10,043 bases of DNA, taken from NCBI GenBank assembly GCA_028699715.1, contig JAQVUC010000019.1, positions 1 to 10,043 of the forward strand. Reading direction: 5' to 3'. A program made the position numbers and the translations under genes. The notes under the pieces are model-generated. The model was not told the origin of the DNA, made no database searches, and worked only from the letters and a program-made list of their open reading frames with translations. Position 1 is the stretch's first letter. The number at the start of each line of letters is the position of its first letter. The stretch is from Anaerolineaceae bacterium (lineage in GTDB: Bacteria > Chloroflexota > Anaerolineae > Anaerolineales > Anaerolineaceae). This document shows positions 1-6,981 of this stretch, piece after piece.

Positions 1-1743
1 GTTCACAACCGGGCTCAGCAGCCAGGGTGTTTTGGGCGTCCAAAAGACCTCATCCGCAATTGTCGGGATCAACTCATCCCCTTCAGTGGCTACCGCTATC
101 ACCGTACCATTCCGGGCTTTGGCCTGCTCGATTTGGCTGATCATCTTGTCATACCAAAGATCCTGAGTAGCGATGACAACCACCGGCAAGTCTTTATCCA
201 CCAATGCGATTGGTCCATGTTTCATTTCACCAGCTGGATAGCCTTCAGCATGTTTATAGGAAATTTCTTTAAGTTTTAGGGCTCCCTCATACGCGATCGG
301 CATATTGATGCCCCGCCCCAGGTAAAGAGCGCCTTTCATACCTTTGTAGAGAGCCGCAATCTGTTTAATTGATTTCTCCTGAGCCAGAGTTTCCTCAACC
401 AGCGAGGGCATCTTCAAGAGATCCTTGACCAACTCAAGTCGTTTCTCTTCAGTTAGCGTGCCGCGCAAATCGGCCAGGTATACTGCCAGCATGTATAAAT
501 CTAGAATCGGTGCCGTAAAAGCTTTGGTCGAAGCCACACCAATTTCCGGTCCTACTTGCATGGAGATGCTCCCATCAGCAATCCGCATGGCCTGCGAACC
601 AATGGCGTTGACAATTGACCACAATTCAGCTCCTTTGCTACGTGCTTCTTCCATAGCGGCCAGTGTGTCCGCTGTTTCCCCTGATTGGGAAATAGCTAAG
701 ACTATTGTCCCCGCTTCTAAAATCGGATCACAATAACGAAATTCCGAGGCTATCATCACCTCAGTTGGAATTCGGCAAATGTGTTCGATCAAATATTTTC
801 CCACCATGCCCGCGTAAGCGGCCGTTCCGCAGGCGGTGATGTAAATCTTCTTGATTTCTTTGGCTCTCTGTTCCGTCAGGTTCAGGCCCGGCAAAACAAT
901 GCGATAATCATCAAAATCAACCCTACCGCTTAAAGTATCAGATAAGGCTCTAACCTGTTCATGGATCTCTTTCTGCATAAAGTGACGGTATTTACCTTTT
1001 TCAGCTGAAATCGGATCCCATGGAATGGTTTCAGGTTTTGTGTCTACTTTTTTGCCCGCCAGATCTTGAATTTCATACCCGTTTTGTCTCACAACAGCTA
1101 TCTGACCGGATTCAAGGAAAAGCATTTTGCGGGTGTAATTAACGATGGCCGGCACATCGCTGGCGATGAACATCTCATTTTCGCCAACTCCAATAGCTAC
1201 CCCGCCGGCATTGCCCAAACGCGCAGCAATCAATTTGTCAGGTTCGACAGTTGACATAACAACCAGTCCATGCGCTCCCCGGATCATTCCCAGTGTTCTT
1301 TGGAAAGCAGTGAATAGGTCTTCGGTATCGTTGTAAAACCCTTCAATCAGATGCGCGATAGTTTCTGTATCGGTATCTGACTTGAATTCGACCCCTTCGG
1401 CAATCAATTCTTCGCGGAGAGAAAGGTAGTTTTCCACAATTCCGTTATGAACGATCACGATCCTGCCGGCCATGCCCAGATGAGGGTGAGCGTTTTGCTC
1501 ATTTGGCACACCATGGGTTGCCCAACGAGTGTGTCCGATTCCAATACTCCCCTTCACAGGGTTTTGGGCGACAAGTTTTTCCAAATTGTCGATTTTTCCA
1601 GCCACCCTGCGGATTTCTATTTTTCCGTCTTCAATTATGGCAACTCCAGCTGAATCGTAACCCCGATACTCCAGCTTCTTTAAACCATCAATGACGATAG
1701 GCGTAGCGTCCTGCTCGCCGATATATGCAACAATTCCACACAT
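1..1743 (-). CDS. glmS: Glutamine--fructose-6-phosphate aminotransferase (isomerizing), 3' end cut by window edge
   Basis: Makes glucosamine-6-phosphate from fructose-6-phosphate and glutamine in the cytosol, the first step toward UDP-GlcNAc and peptidoglycan. The 581 visible codons begin MCGIVAYIGE, so after Met removal Cys2 would be the N-terminal nucleophile of the glutaminase domain (residues about 1-220, with HTRWATHG near residue 72). Two SIS sugar-phosphate domains follow: CGTAAYAG near residue 301, SQSGET near 350, VASTKAFTA near 400, and GEMKHGPIALVD in the second SIS domain. The frame is still open at base 1, reading through DEVFWTPKTPWLLSPVVN, so roughly 30-35 residues including the family's C-terminal lysine loop lie outside. 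The ATG at 1743 is fixed by the essential Cys2 and by a strong AAAAGGAG 5 nt upstream. The 5' leader carries a glmS ribozyme, so expression should fall when glucosamine-6-phosphate is plentiful. The identification is firm. Confidence 0.98.
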   Translation of the reverse strand, partial: MCGIVAYIGEQDATPIVIDGLKKLEYRGYDSAGVAIIEDGKIEIRRVAGKIDNLEKLVAQNPVKGSIGIGHTRWATHGVPNEQNAHPHLGMAGRIVIVHNGIVENYLSLREELIAEGVEFKSDTDTETIAHLIEGFYNDTEDLFTAFQRTLGMIRGAHGLVVMSTVEPDKLIAARLGNAGGVAIGVGENEMFIASDVPAIVNYTRKMLFLESGQIAVVRQNGYEIQDLAGKKVDTKPETIPWDPISAEKGKYRHFMQKEIHEQVRALSDTLSGRVDFDDYRIVLPGLNLTEQRAKEIKKIYITACGTAAYAGMVGKYLIEHICRIPTEVMIASEFRYCDPILEAGTIVLAISQSGETADTLAAMEEARSKGAELWSIVNAIGSQAMRIADGSISMQVGPEIGVASTKAFTAPILDLYMLAVYLADLRGTLTEEKRLELVKDLLKMPSLVEETLAQEKSIKQIAALYKGMKGALYLGRGINMPIAYEGALKLKEISYKHAEGYPAGEMKHGPIALVDKDLPVVVIATQDLWYDKMISQIEQAKARNGTVIAVATEGDELIPTIADEVFWTPKTPWLLSPVVN

Positions 1744-1748
1744 CAGTG

Positions 1749-1756
1749 CTCCTTTT
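1749..1756 (-). promoter_or_regulatory. Ribosome binding site of glmS
   Basis: Minus-strand AAAAGGAG lies 5 nt before the ATG at 1743. It is the strongest Shine-Dalgarno sequence in the window and lies just downstream of the ribozyme fold, so it would stay on the 3' cleavage product. Confidence 0.8.
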
Positions 1757-1780
1757 GTTTCCTTTTTTTTTCTTGGAAAA

Positions 1781-1896
1781 AGGGGGACCCTGGAGGCATC
1801 CGCCGATCTTTCGATTTTCCCAGCCTAAACTGGTTAATCTTCTCTTGCGAGAAGAAACCTCCCACCTCGTCACTCGTGGTTTACGAGCCTGGCGCT
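1781..1896 (-). ncRNA. glmS ribozyme (GlcN6P-activated self-cleaving riboswitch)
   Basis: Conserved glmS ribozyme strands occur in the right order on the minus strand. The cleavage motif A|GCGCC puts the scissile bond between 1896 and 1895. The P1 hairpin CUCGU/ACGAG follows at about 1873-1888. The invariant GACGAGG is at 1865-1871. P2 pairs GGAGG (1858-1862) with CCUCC (1792-1796). AUCGA and the signature GGCGGAUGCCUCC precede the P2 3' strand. The family uses glucosamine-6-phosphate as catalytic cofactor; the cleaved glmS message, with its 5'-OH, is degraded by RNase J in Bacillus subtilis. Unusual here are two hairpins inserted between P2 and AUCGA: a 7-bp stem with a GCAA loop (1838-1855) and CCAG/CUGG (1820-1833). 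The P3/P4 region is very short. Its position directly before glmS on the same strand supports the call strongly. The exact 3' boundary is uncertain. Confidence 0.93.
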
Positions 1897-1916
1897 AAGT
1901 TTCCCAAGTGAGTTTG

Positions 1917-1922
1917 ATTATA
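1917..1922 (-). promoter_or_regulatory. Probable -10 box of the glmS promoter
   Basis: A perfect minus-strand TATAAT overlaps the TAA stop codon of the mocA-like gene. Transcription would start near 1909, leaving a leader of about 14 nt before the ribozyme cleavage site. No good -35 hexamer is seen 16-18 bp upstream (the bases there read near CATACC), and there is no TG extension. The promoter may therefore be weak, activator-dependent, or a chance match. Confidence 0.5.
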
Positions 1923-2532
1923 CCTTATTCGCTGCAAGGGGTATGCTGTAGTGATCGCACAACTCGATGTAATCCGCTTCGGTGTCGATATCTCTCGCCA
2001 TCCACTCATCCAACCAGGGCAAAAGAGTATGCGGACACTCCCCAATGATCTTCCTTCCGCCTTCGTTTCCCTTTAATTTCTGAAACAAAGGAAAACATTC
2101 AGCAGGAAAATAAACAGGGTTGGCTCTGCGATCGTTGACGTATGGGACGGTAACTTTGTTTGTGCGAAGTCCAAACTCAGCAACACTGGCAATGAAATGG
2201 ACTGAAAGATGAGGTTGATCACAGAGTAAAAAAAGCGCGCCTTCCACCTTTTCCTGGATGCTGGCCAAGCCTTTTTTTACGGACGAACTTTGGCCAATTT
2301 CCCAATCTGGATTGATGACGATGCGCGTTTCTTGATCAAGGACACTGTCCTGGATCAATTGAGCATTGGCTCCCAATACCAGGATCACAGGTGATAGGCC
2401 TGCCAAATGAGCCTTTTCAATCACTGTATTGACCAGATTTTTGTCATGCCAGGGCAGTAATTGCTTAACTTTGCCAAACCTGGTGGAAGAACCTGCGGCA
2501 AGCACAATGCCTGCAACTTTTTTTGAGTTCAA
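1918..2532 (-). CDS. mocA: MocA-like molybdenum cofactor nucleotidyltransferase
   Basis: Probably transfers CMP from CTP to Mo-molybdopterin, giving the cytosine dinucleotide cofactor used by xanthine-dehydrogenase-family enzymes and releasing pyrophosphate. The 204-residue protein is one MobA-like NTP-transferase domain, close to the usual length of about 190-200. Visible motifs are the nucleotide-binding loop LAAGSSTRFGKVKQLL (residues 11-26), CDQP (104-107, likely metal and nucleotide site), RRANPVYFP (135-143) and KGNEGGRK (154-161). The start is TTG at 2532; there is no ATG nearby, and the glycine-rich loop must be kept. It lies 5 nt after the stop of the large-subunit gene, with only a weak GGGAA-type ribosome site inside the end of that gene, so translational coupling is likely. 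CTP rather than GTP specificity (MocA versus MobA) is inferred from the neighbours. A dedicated chaperone role, as proposed for some relatives, is possible. Confidence 0.88.
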   Translation of the reverse strand: MNSKKVAGIVLAAGSSTRFGKVKQLLPWHDKNLVNTVIEKAHLAGLSPVILVLGANAQLIQDSVLDQETRIVINPDWEIGQSSSVKKGLASIQEKVEGALFLLCDQPHLSVHFIASVAEFGLRTNKVTVPYVNDRRANPVYFPAECFPLFQKLKGNEGGRKIIGECPHTLLPWLDEWMARDIDTEADYIELCDHYSIPLAANKV

Positions 2533-2537
2533 ATCGA

Positions 2538-4781
2538 TTACTCAAATTCCCAAAAGTCTACTGCTTGTGAAGGCAGCTTACCCAAGCCACGCAGAACATT
2601 TTCGCTGGTGAGTGGAAAATGGTGGAAGCGAACACCCGTAGCCTGGTAGACAGCTTCAACTACGCCAGGGGCAAAGGGCAAATAGGGCATCTCGCCCATA
2701 CCTTTCGCACCAAAGGGTCCAATCACGTCAGCTTCTTCCAGGATCACACTTTGGTTAACATCCGGGATATCCATCACAGTGGGTATCAAATAGGTGGACA
2801 TACGATCAGTCAGGGCTTTAGCGTCTTTCTTTTTCCAATTTTCCATCAAGGTATAGCCAACTGCCTGAACCACACACCCTTCGATTTGACCTACTACCAA
2901 TTGTGGATTGACGGCTTTGCCCACGTCATCCACCGTGATGACCTTCTTCAGGTGAACTTCACCCGTGCGGGTGTTGACATCCACTAAAAAAGCCTGGGCA
3001 ACATAACCATAGGCAAAATTAGGGTTGCAATGCCCGTCTACTGGATCCATTGAGTTGGTTTTGGGCGGCCGGTAAACAAAAGAGCCAATAGCTGGACGAT
3101 TTTCTTGCGCCCATTTCTCAAGCGCTTGTTTGGCCGCGCCGATGATGGAATTGCCAGCCATAAAAGTCATTCTGGAGGCAGAAACACTTCCGGAATCGAG
3201 TGATGTGGAGGTGTCGGAATAAATCGTTTGGACTTTCTCCAACGGCAATCCCAGCGCGTCAGCCGCCATTTGTTTGAAAACGGTGTGAGCTCCCTGACCC
3301 ACTTCCGCACCGGCGTGATAAAGTTTGGCGCTTTCGATTTCACCTTTCCCTTCCAGCACAATGGTTGCTCCACAATTTTCAGGGGCTCCATAGGAAAAAC
3401 CAACATTTTTGTATCCGCAAGAGAATCCCCAGGCTGACTTGATATTGGGATCTTCAGACTGAGGAACTTGGGGGGCTTTCCAACCCTCTTCCGTATTTTT
3501 CCATCCAGCTTCCTGGGCGCATCGTTCAACCACAGGTCGGATGGTTACACCTTCAGGCAGAGCCGATCCCATAGAAAGGATCGATCCTTCCTTGAACAAA
3601 TTCTTCATCCTCAATTCAACTGGGTCCAGCTGCAAAGCTTCAGCCAGTTTGCTGATTTGCATCTCCGCCATAAAAGCTGCCTGCGGTCCGCCAAAACCAC
3701 GGAAAGCTCCGCCGGGGATATCGTTGGTATAAACTGCGTATGAATCAGTGGCAACATTGGGAATTTCATAAGGTCCAGTTGCCAAAAGGGTTGCGTTACC
3801 CAGCACCTTGGTAGACGTGTAACAATAAGCGCCACCATTTGCCCAGATTTCACACTGCGCCGCCAGGATCTTACCTTCTTTGTTCGCTCCCCATTTGGCT
3901 TTCATGCTATAAGCATGACGTTTATGGTGCCCAATGATTGATTCTTCCCTGCTCCAAACAATTTTTACAGGCCGATCGATGCCCTTCTCATGCAAGCGCA
4001 TGACTGCGAGCCCCAGCACGATTTGGATCGTCATATCTTCGCGACCGCCAAAAGCGCCGCCAATGGCAGGGTAAATTACCCGCACTTTTTCTATGGGCAG
4101 CCCTAAAGCATGCGCGGTTTGTTGTTGATCTTTGTGAGCCCACTGTCCCGCCACTATGATGGTGATGCGCTCCAGCTCATCCATGAAGGCTACACCTGCT
4201 TCAGGTTGTAAATAGACATGCTCCTGAACTGGAGTTTGATACTCGCCTTCAACGATCACGTCGCACTCAGCAAAAGCCTTCTCAACATCACCAAGCCTGA
4301 CAACGTTATGATGGAAAATATTGGAATCAAGGCCTGGATGTAAAATGGTTGCGCCTTCTTTTAAGGCATCACCAAGCGTTTTTACAATAGGCATGTCTTC
4401 ATATTCAACTTTTATCAATGAAAGCGCTTTTTCGGCTATTTCTTCGGTTTCAGCCACAACCAGGGCAACCTGATCAGCTTCAAATCGGACTACATCAGCC
4501 CCTTCTTTATCCGAACCCGGTCCACAAAGCACCGGCTGGTCGTACATGGAGAGACCGTATTCGTTCACAGGCACATCTTTGGCCGTTAAGACCAACAAGA
4601 CTCCATCCAAGGCTTCTGCAGCCGAGGTGTCAATCGACAGAACGCGCGCGTGAACACGTCCGGAATAAAGCAGTTTCATGCAAAGTTCATCGGAAAAGGA
4701 AAAATCACCCGGATACTTTGCTTCGCCAGTTACCTTGGCGTAAGCGTCAATACGTTTTGTTGGTTTTCCAACTTCTTCCAT
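2538..4781 (-). CDS. Molybdenum hydroxylase large subunit (xanthine dehydrogenase/aldehyde oxidase family), complete
   Basis: Molybdopterin-binding catalytic subunit of a xanthine-dehydrogenase-family enzyme, which hydroxylates a substrate carbon with oxygen from water. At 747 residues it is full length for a stand-alone large subunit. It starts VGKPTKRIDAYAKVTGEAKY, typical of the 'hammerhead' domain. Cofactor-site motifs are GGAFGGRED (241-249), AFRGFGGPQ (359-367), GAEVGQGAHT (491-500, with the Gln expected near molybdenum) and GPFGAKGMGE (688-697), where Glu697 should be the catalytic base. By motif spacing against bovine xanthine oxidase as I recall it, Glu802 appears kept (Glu248), Phe914 kept (in FRGFG), but Arg880 replaced by Asn329. 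QQQ also replaces the usual HVRR-like sequence before the first Mo loop. The ATG overlaps the stop of the FAD/Fe-S gene (TAATG), with GAGG just upstream, so the two are probably one enzyme. The substrate is unknown. Confidence 0.95.
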   Translation of the reverse strand: MEEVGKPTKRIDAYAKVTGEAKYPGDFSFSDELCMKLLYSGRVHARVLSIDTSAAEALDGVLLVLTAKDVPVNEYGLSMYDQPVLCGPGSDKEGADVVRFEADQVALVVAETEEIAEKALSLIKVEYEDMPIVKTLGDALKEGATILHPGLDSNIFHHNVVRLGDVEKAFAECDVIVEGEYQTPVQEHVYLQPEAGVAFMDELERITIIVAGQWAHKDQQQTAHALGLPIEKVRVIYPAIGGAFGGREDMTIQIVLGLAVMRLHEKGIDRPVKIVWSREESIIGHHKRHAYSMKAKWGANKEGKILAAQCEIWANGGAYCYTSTKVLGNATLLATGPYEIPNVATDSYAVYTNDIPGGAFRGFGGPQAAFMAEMQISKLAEALQLDPVELRMKNLFKEGSILSMGSALPEGVTIRPVVERCAQEAGWKNTEEGWKAPQVPQSEDPNIKSAWGFSCGYKNVGFSYGAPENCGATIVLEGKGEIESAKLYHAGAEVGQGAHTVFKQMAADALGLPLEKVQTIYSDTSTSLDSGSVSASRMTFMAGNSIIGAAKQALEKWAQENRPAIGSFVYRPPKTNSMDPVDGHCNPNFAYGYVAQAFLVDVNTRTGEVHLKKVITVDDVGKAVNPQLVVGQIEGCVVQAVGYTLMENWKKKDAKALTDRMSTYLIPTVMDIPDVNQSVILEEADVIGPFGAKGMGEMPYLPFAPGVVEAVYQATGVRFHHFPLTSENVLRGLGKLPSQAVDFWEFE

Positions 4782-6190
4782 TATTCACCTCTGCTTGCTC
4801 GAAAAGCCGCTTCAATGGCTTCCACAATCTTGTAGTAACCTGTGCAGCGGCAAAGATTGCCTGAGATGCCATCTTTGATGTCGCGTTCTGTCAGTTCAGG
4901 TTTTTCTTCGATCAATTTTGCTGCAGCCATAACGAACCCGGGCGTGCAATAACCGCACTGCACGGCTCCGTGATTGATAAATTCTTGCTGGATCGGATGA
5001 AGTTCACCATTTGTTGTCAGGCCTTCAATAGTTACAATAGATGCCCTATGAGCCCTCGGAGCTGGAACCAAACAGCTAACCACCGCCTGTCCATCCAGGT
5101 ACAAAGTGCAGGCTCCACACTCACCCTCTTCACAACCAACCTTGGTTCCAGTAAAACCTACGCGCTCCCCAACTAAATTCAAGAGGGTATCATTAAACGG
5201 ACCACTAAGTTCGTACTTCTCACCATTGATCGAGGTCATCAGGTGTTCCTGATCCCAATCTTCAGAAGCAACCGGAGACCACTCACTCCCTTTGCTCAAC
5301 GTAATTGGTTTGTCCGGAACTTTCAGATCCTGTTTGTTTTCCAAGATTTCAAGCAGCGCGTCCTCTACCAAAACTTGCATCATGTAAGATCGGTAGTCTG
5401 CACCGCCCCTGATATCGCTGATGGGTTTGATTTCTCCGGCCGCAAGCTCTGAAGCAGTTTTGGCAACTTCACTGTTGAGCTTTTTTCCTCGCAAATAACT
5501 TTCGGCAGCCTGGGAGTGGATGATGGTTGGGGCAACGGATCCCATCGTCACAGCTGAATTCAGGATTACTCCATCAACAAGTTCCAGCAAAACACAGCAA
5601 TTCAGTACTGAAATGGCCTGGGTTTTGCGCAGCGCTTGCTTATTGAAACTGCCTTTTTGGCATTCTTTCAGCGGTCTGAAGACGATTTCTTTGACGAACT
5701 CGTCCGATTTCAATACTGTCTTGCGAACTCCAAGATAAAACTCGTTCAGTCTTACAGTTCTTTCGCCAGCGGCAGAAACAAGCACTAAAGCAGCATCCAT
5801 GGCCATCAACGGTGTGATGGTGTCATTCGCCGGTGAAGCCGTAACCAGATTGCCGACCACTGTAGCCCGGTTTCGCAGTTGGGGTGTAGCCACTTTGTAA
5901 CACGCCTGGTACAGAGGAGAGGCGTATTTGCGTAGCATGTCAGATTTCAGCACATCGTTGTGAGTGACCATGGCCTGGATGTGGATCAGTCCTTCTTCGT
6001 CCTGGTATATTGCGTCCAGGTCCCGCACACGCGAAATGTCGATGACGGTCTCAAGCTTTGGCCACTTACCATTGCGAATTTCAACCATTAAGTCGGTCCC
6101 ACCCGCTATGATTTTGGTTTGCTCGCCGCTGACAGCTAAGATTTCCAACAGCTGGTCAACTGTTTCTGGCATCTGGTATTTTTTCCACAT
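4781..6190 (-). CDS. Fused FAD-binding and [2Fe-2S] subunit of a molybdenum hydroxylase
   Basis: Electron-transfer subunit carrying electrons from molybdenum through two [2Fe-2S] clusters to FAD and an external acceptor. The N-terminal half (residues 1 to about 285) is a CO-dehydrogenase-flavoprotein-type FAD domain with AGGTDLMVEI (29-38) and RNRATVVGNLVTASPANDT (106-124). The C-terminal part (about 318-469) is a ferredoxin-like plus helical Fe-S domain. Cys353, 358, 361 and 373 bind the plant-type cluster, and Cys412, 415, 447 and 449 bind the second cluster, in QCGYCTPG and GNLCRCTGY. All eight cysteines are present. The domain order FAD then Fe-S is the reverse of the Fe-S-first order in xanthine dehydrogenase small subunits; in many bacteria these are two separate genes. 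The ATG at 6190 has AGAGGA a few nt upstream and lies 17 bp after xdhC. Its stop overlaps the next start by one base. Confidence 0.95.
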   Translation of the reverse strand: MWKKYQMPETVDQLLEILAVSGEQTKIIAGGTDLMVEIRNGKWPKLETVIDISRVRDLDAIYQDEEGLIHIQAMVTHNDVLKSDMLRKYASPLYQACYKVATPQLRNRATVVGNLVTASPANDTITPLMAMDAALVLVSAAGERTVRLNEFYLGVRKTVLKSDEFVKEIVFRPLKECQKGSFNKQALRKTQAISVLNCCVLLELVDGVILNSAVTMGSVAPTIIHSQAAESYLRGKKLNSEVAKTASELAAGEIKPISDIRGGADYRSYMMQVLVEDALLEILENKQDLKVPDKPITLSKGSEWSPVASEDWDQEHLMTSINGEKYELSGPFNDTLLNLVGERVGFTGTKVGCEEGECGACTLYLDGQAVVSCLVPAPRAHRASIVTIEGLTTNGELHPIQQEFINHGAVQCGYCTPGFVMAAAKLIEEKPELTERDIKDGISGNLCRCTGYYKIVEAIEAAFRASRGE

Positions 6191-6207
6191 ACGATCCTCT
6201 GCAATCC

Positions 6208-6981
6208 TTAATTTGCTGTATTCCTGACTTGAATAATTTGCGCCATTATGCTGACAGCGATTTCGTCTGGAGTTTCAGCTCCAATATCCAAACCAATTGG
6301 AGATTTGATTTGATTGATTTTGTCTTCAGAAACACCCACTTGCAACAATCCTTTTTTCGTCGCATCCCAACGTTTCTTTGACCCTATCAAGCCAATGTAA
6401 GCAGGTTGAACTTCAAGGAGAGAGGGTACACCTTCAATATCTACATCACTTCCCCTGCTGACTCCAACTACATAAATTTGGTTATTAATTGGCAATTGAG
6501 TCGCTATTTCAGATATTGGCGAAGAAACAAGTTCGACACCTTCCGGGAACTCGTCTGGTTCTAACAAATCTTCCCTGTCATCTGCAACAATCACCCAGAA
6601 ATTTAACTGCCTGCCGAATTTGGCCACAGAACGACCTACATGTCCGGCCCCAAGGATCAACAAAATTGGTTGGCCTACTTGCGGTTCAATGTAAATAGTT
6701 AAATCACCTCCGCAGACCCCAACCGAATCCGGATCGTTTGCGTTAAGTGTGTAATAAAGAAGCTGTGGTCTACCATCCCCAAGTGCTTGAACGGCTGTTT
6801 TGATTGTTTCCGCTTCTGCCTGACCACCACCGACTGTTCCAAAGATTGACCCATCCTGGTACACGAGCATTTTGCTCCCAGCATGTCTTGGGACAGCTCC
6901 GTTAGTGCCAATCACAATGCACAGACAAACGGGGATATGTTTTCGTTTCGTTTCAAGTAATTTTTCAAATATTTCGGTCAT
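6208..6981 (-). CDS. xdhC: XdhC/CoxI-family molybdenum cofactor maturation protein
   Basis: XdhC-type proteins bind the molybdenum cofactor, promote its sulfuration and deliver it to xanthine-dehydrogenase-family apoenzymes; they are not part of the final enzyme. The 257-residue protein has the two-domain layout of the family. The N-terminal XdhC/CoxI domain shows HAGSKMLVYQDG (34-45), GTVGGGQAE (48-56) and VCGGD (89-93; Cys90 is a candidate cofactor ligand). The C-terminal Rossmann domain has LGAGHVGRSVAKFG (110-123), ADDRED (134-139), IGSKKRW (199-205) and SPIGLDIGAETPDEIA (227-242). The ATG at 6981 overlaps the pyrophosphatase stop codon (TGATG), with an AGAGG ribosome site before it. Sitting between the pyrophosphatase and the electron-transfer subunit, it probably serves one or both large subunits encoded nearby. 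Confidence 0.94.
   Translation of the reverse strand: MTEIFEKLLETKRKHIPVCLCIVIGTNGAVPRHAGSKMLVYQDGSIFGTVGGGQAEAETIKTAVQALGDGRPQLLYYTLNANDPDSVGVCGGDLTIYIEPQVGQPILLILGAGHVGRSVAKFGRQLNFWVIVADDREDLLEPDEFPEGVELVSSPISEIATQLPINNQIYVVGVSRGSDVDIEGVPSLLEVQPAYIGLIGSKKRWDATKKGLLQVGVSEDKINQIKSPIGLDIGAETPDEIAVSIMAQIIQVRNTAN

Noticed and set aside
1761..1783. T-run/A-run inverted repeat resembling a terminator
   Set aside because: On the transcribed (minus) strand the stem is followed by A-rich sequence and the glmS ribosome site, not a U-tract. No plus-strand gene ends here either.
1688..1873. 61-codon open frame on the minus strand overlapping the glmS leader
   Set aside because: It overlaps the ribozyme and the first glmS codons in another frame, has no recognisable protein features, and is explained by the RNA.
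3167..3529. 120-codon minus-strand frame inside the first large-subunit gene
   Set aside because: It is an out-of-frame shadow of a full-length, motif-complete gene, with no ribosome site or family resemblance.
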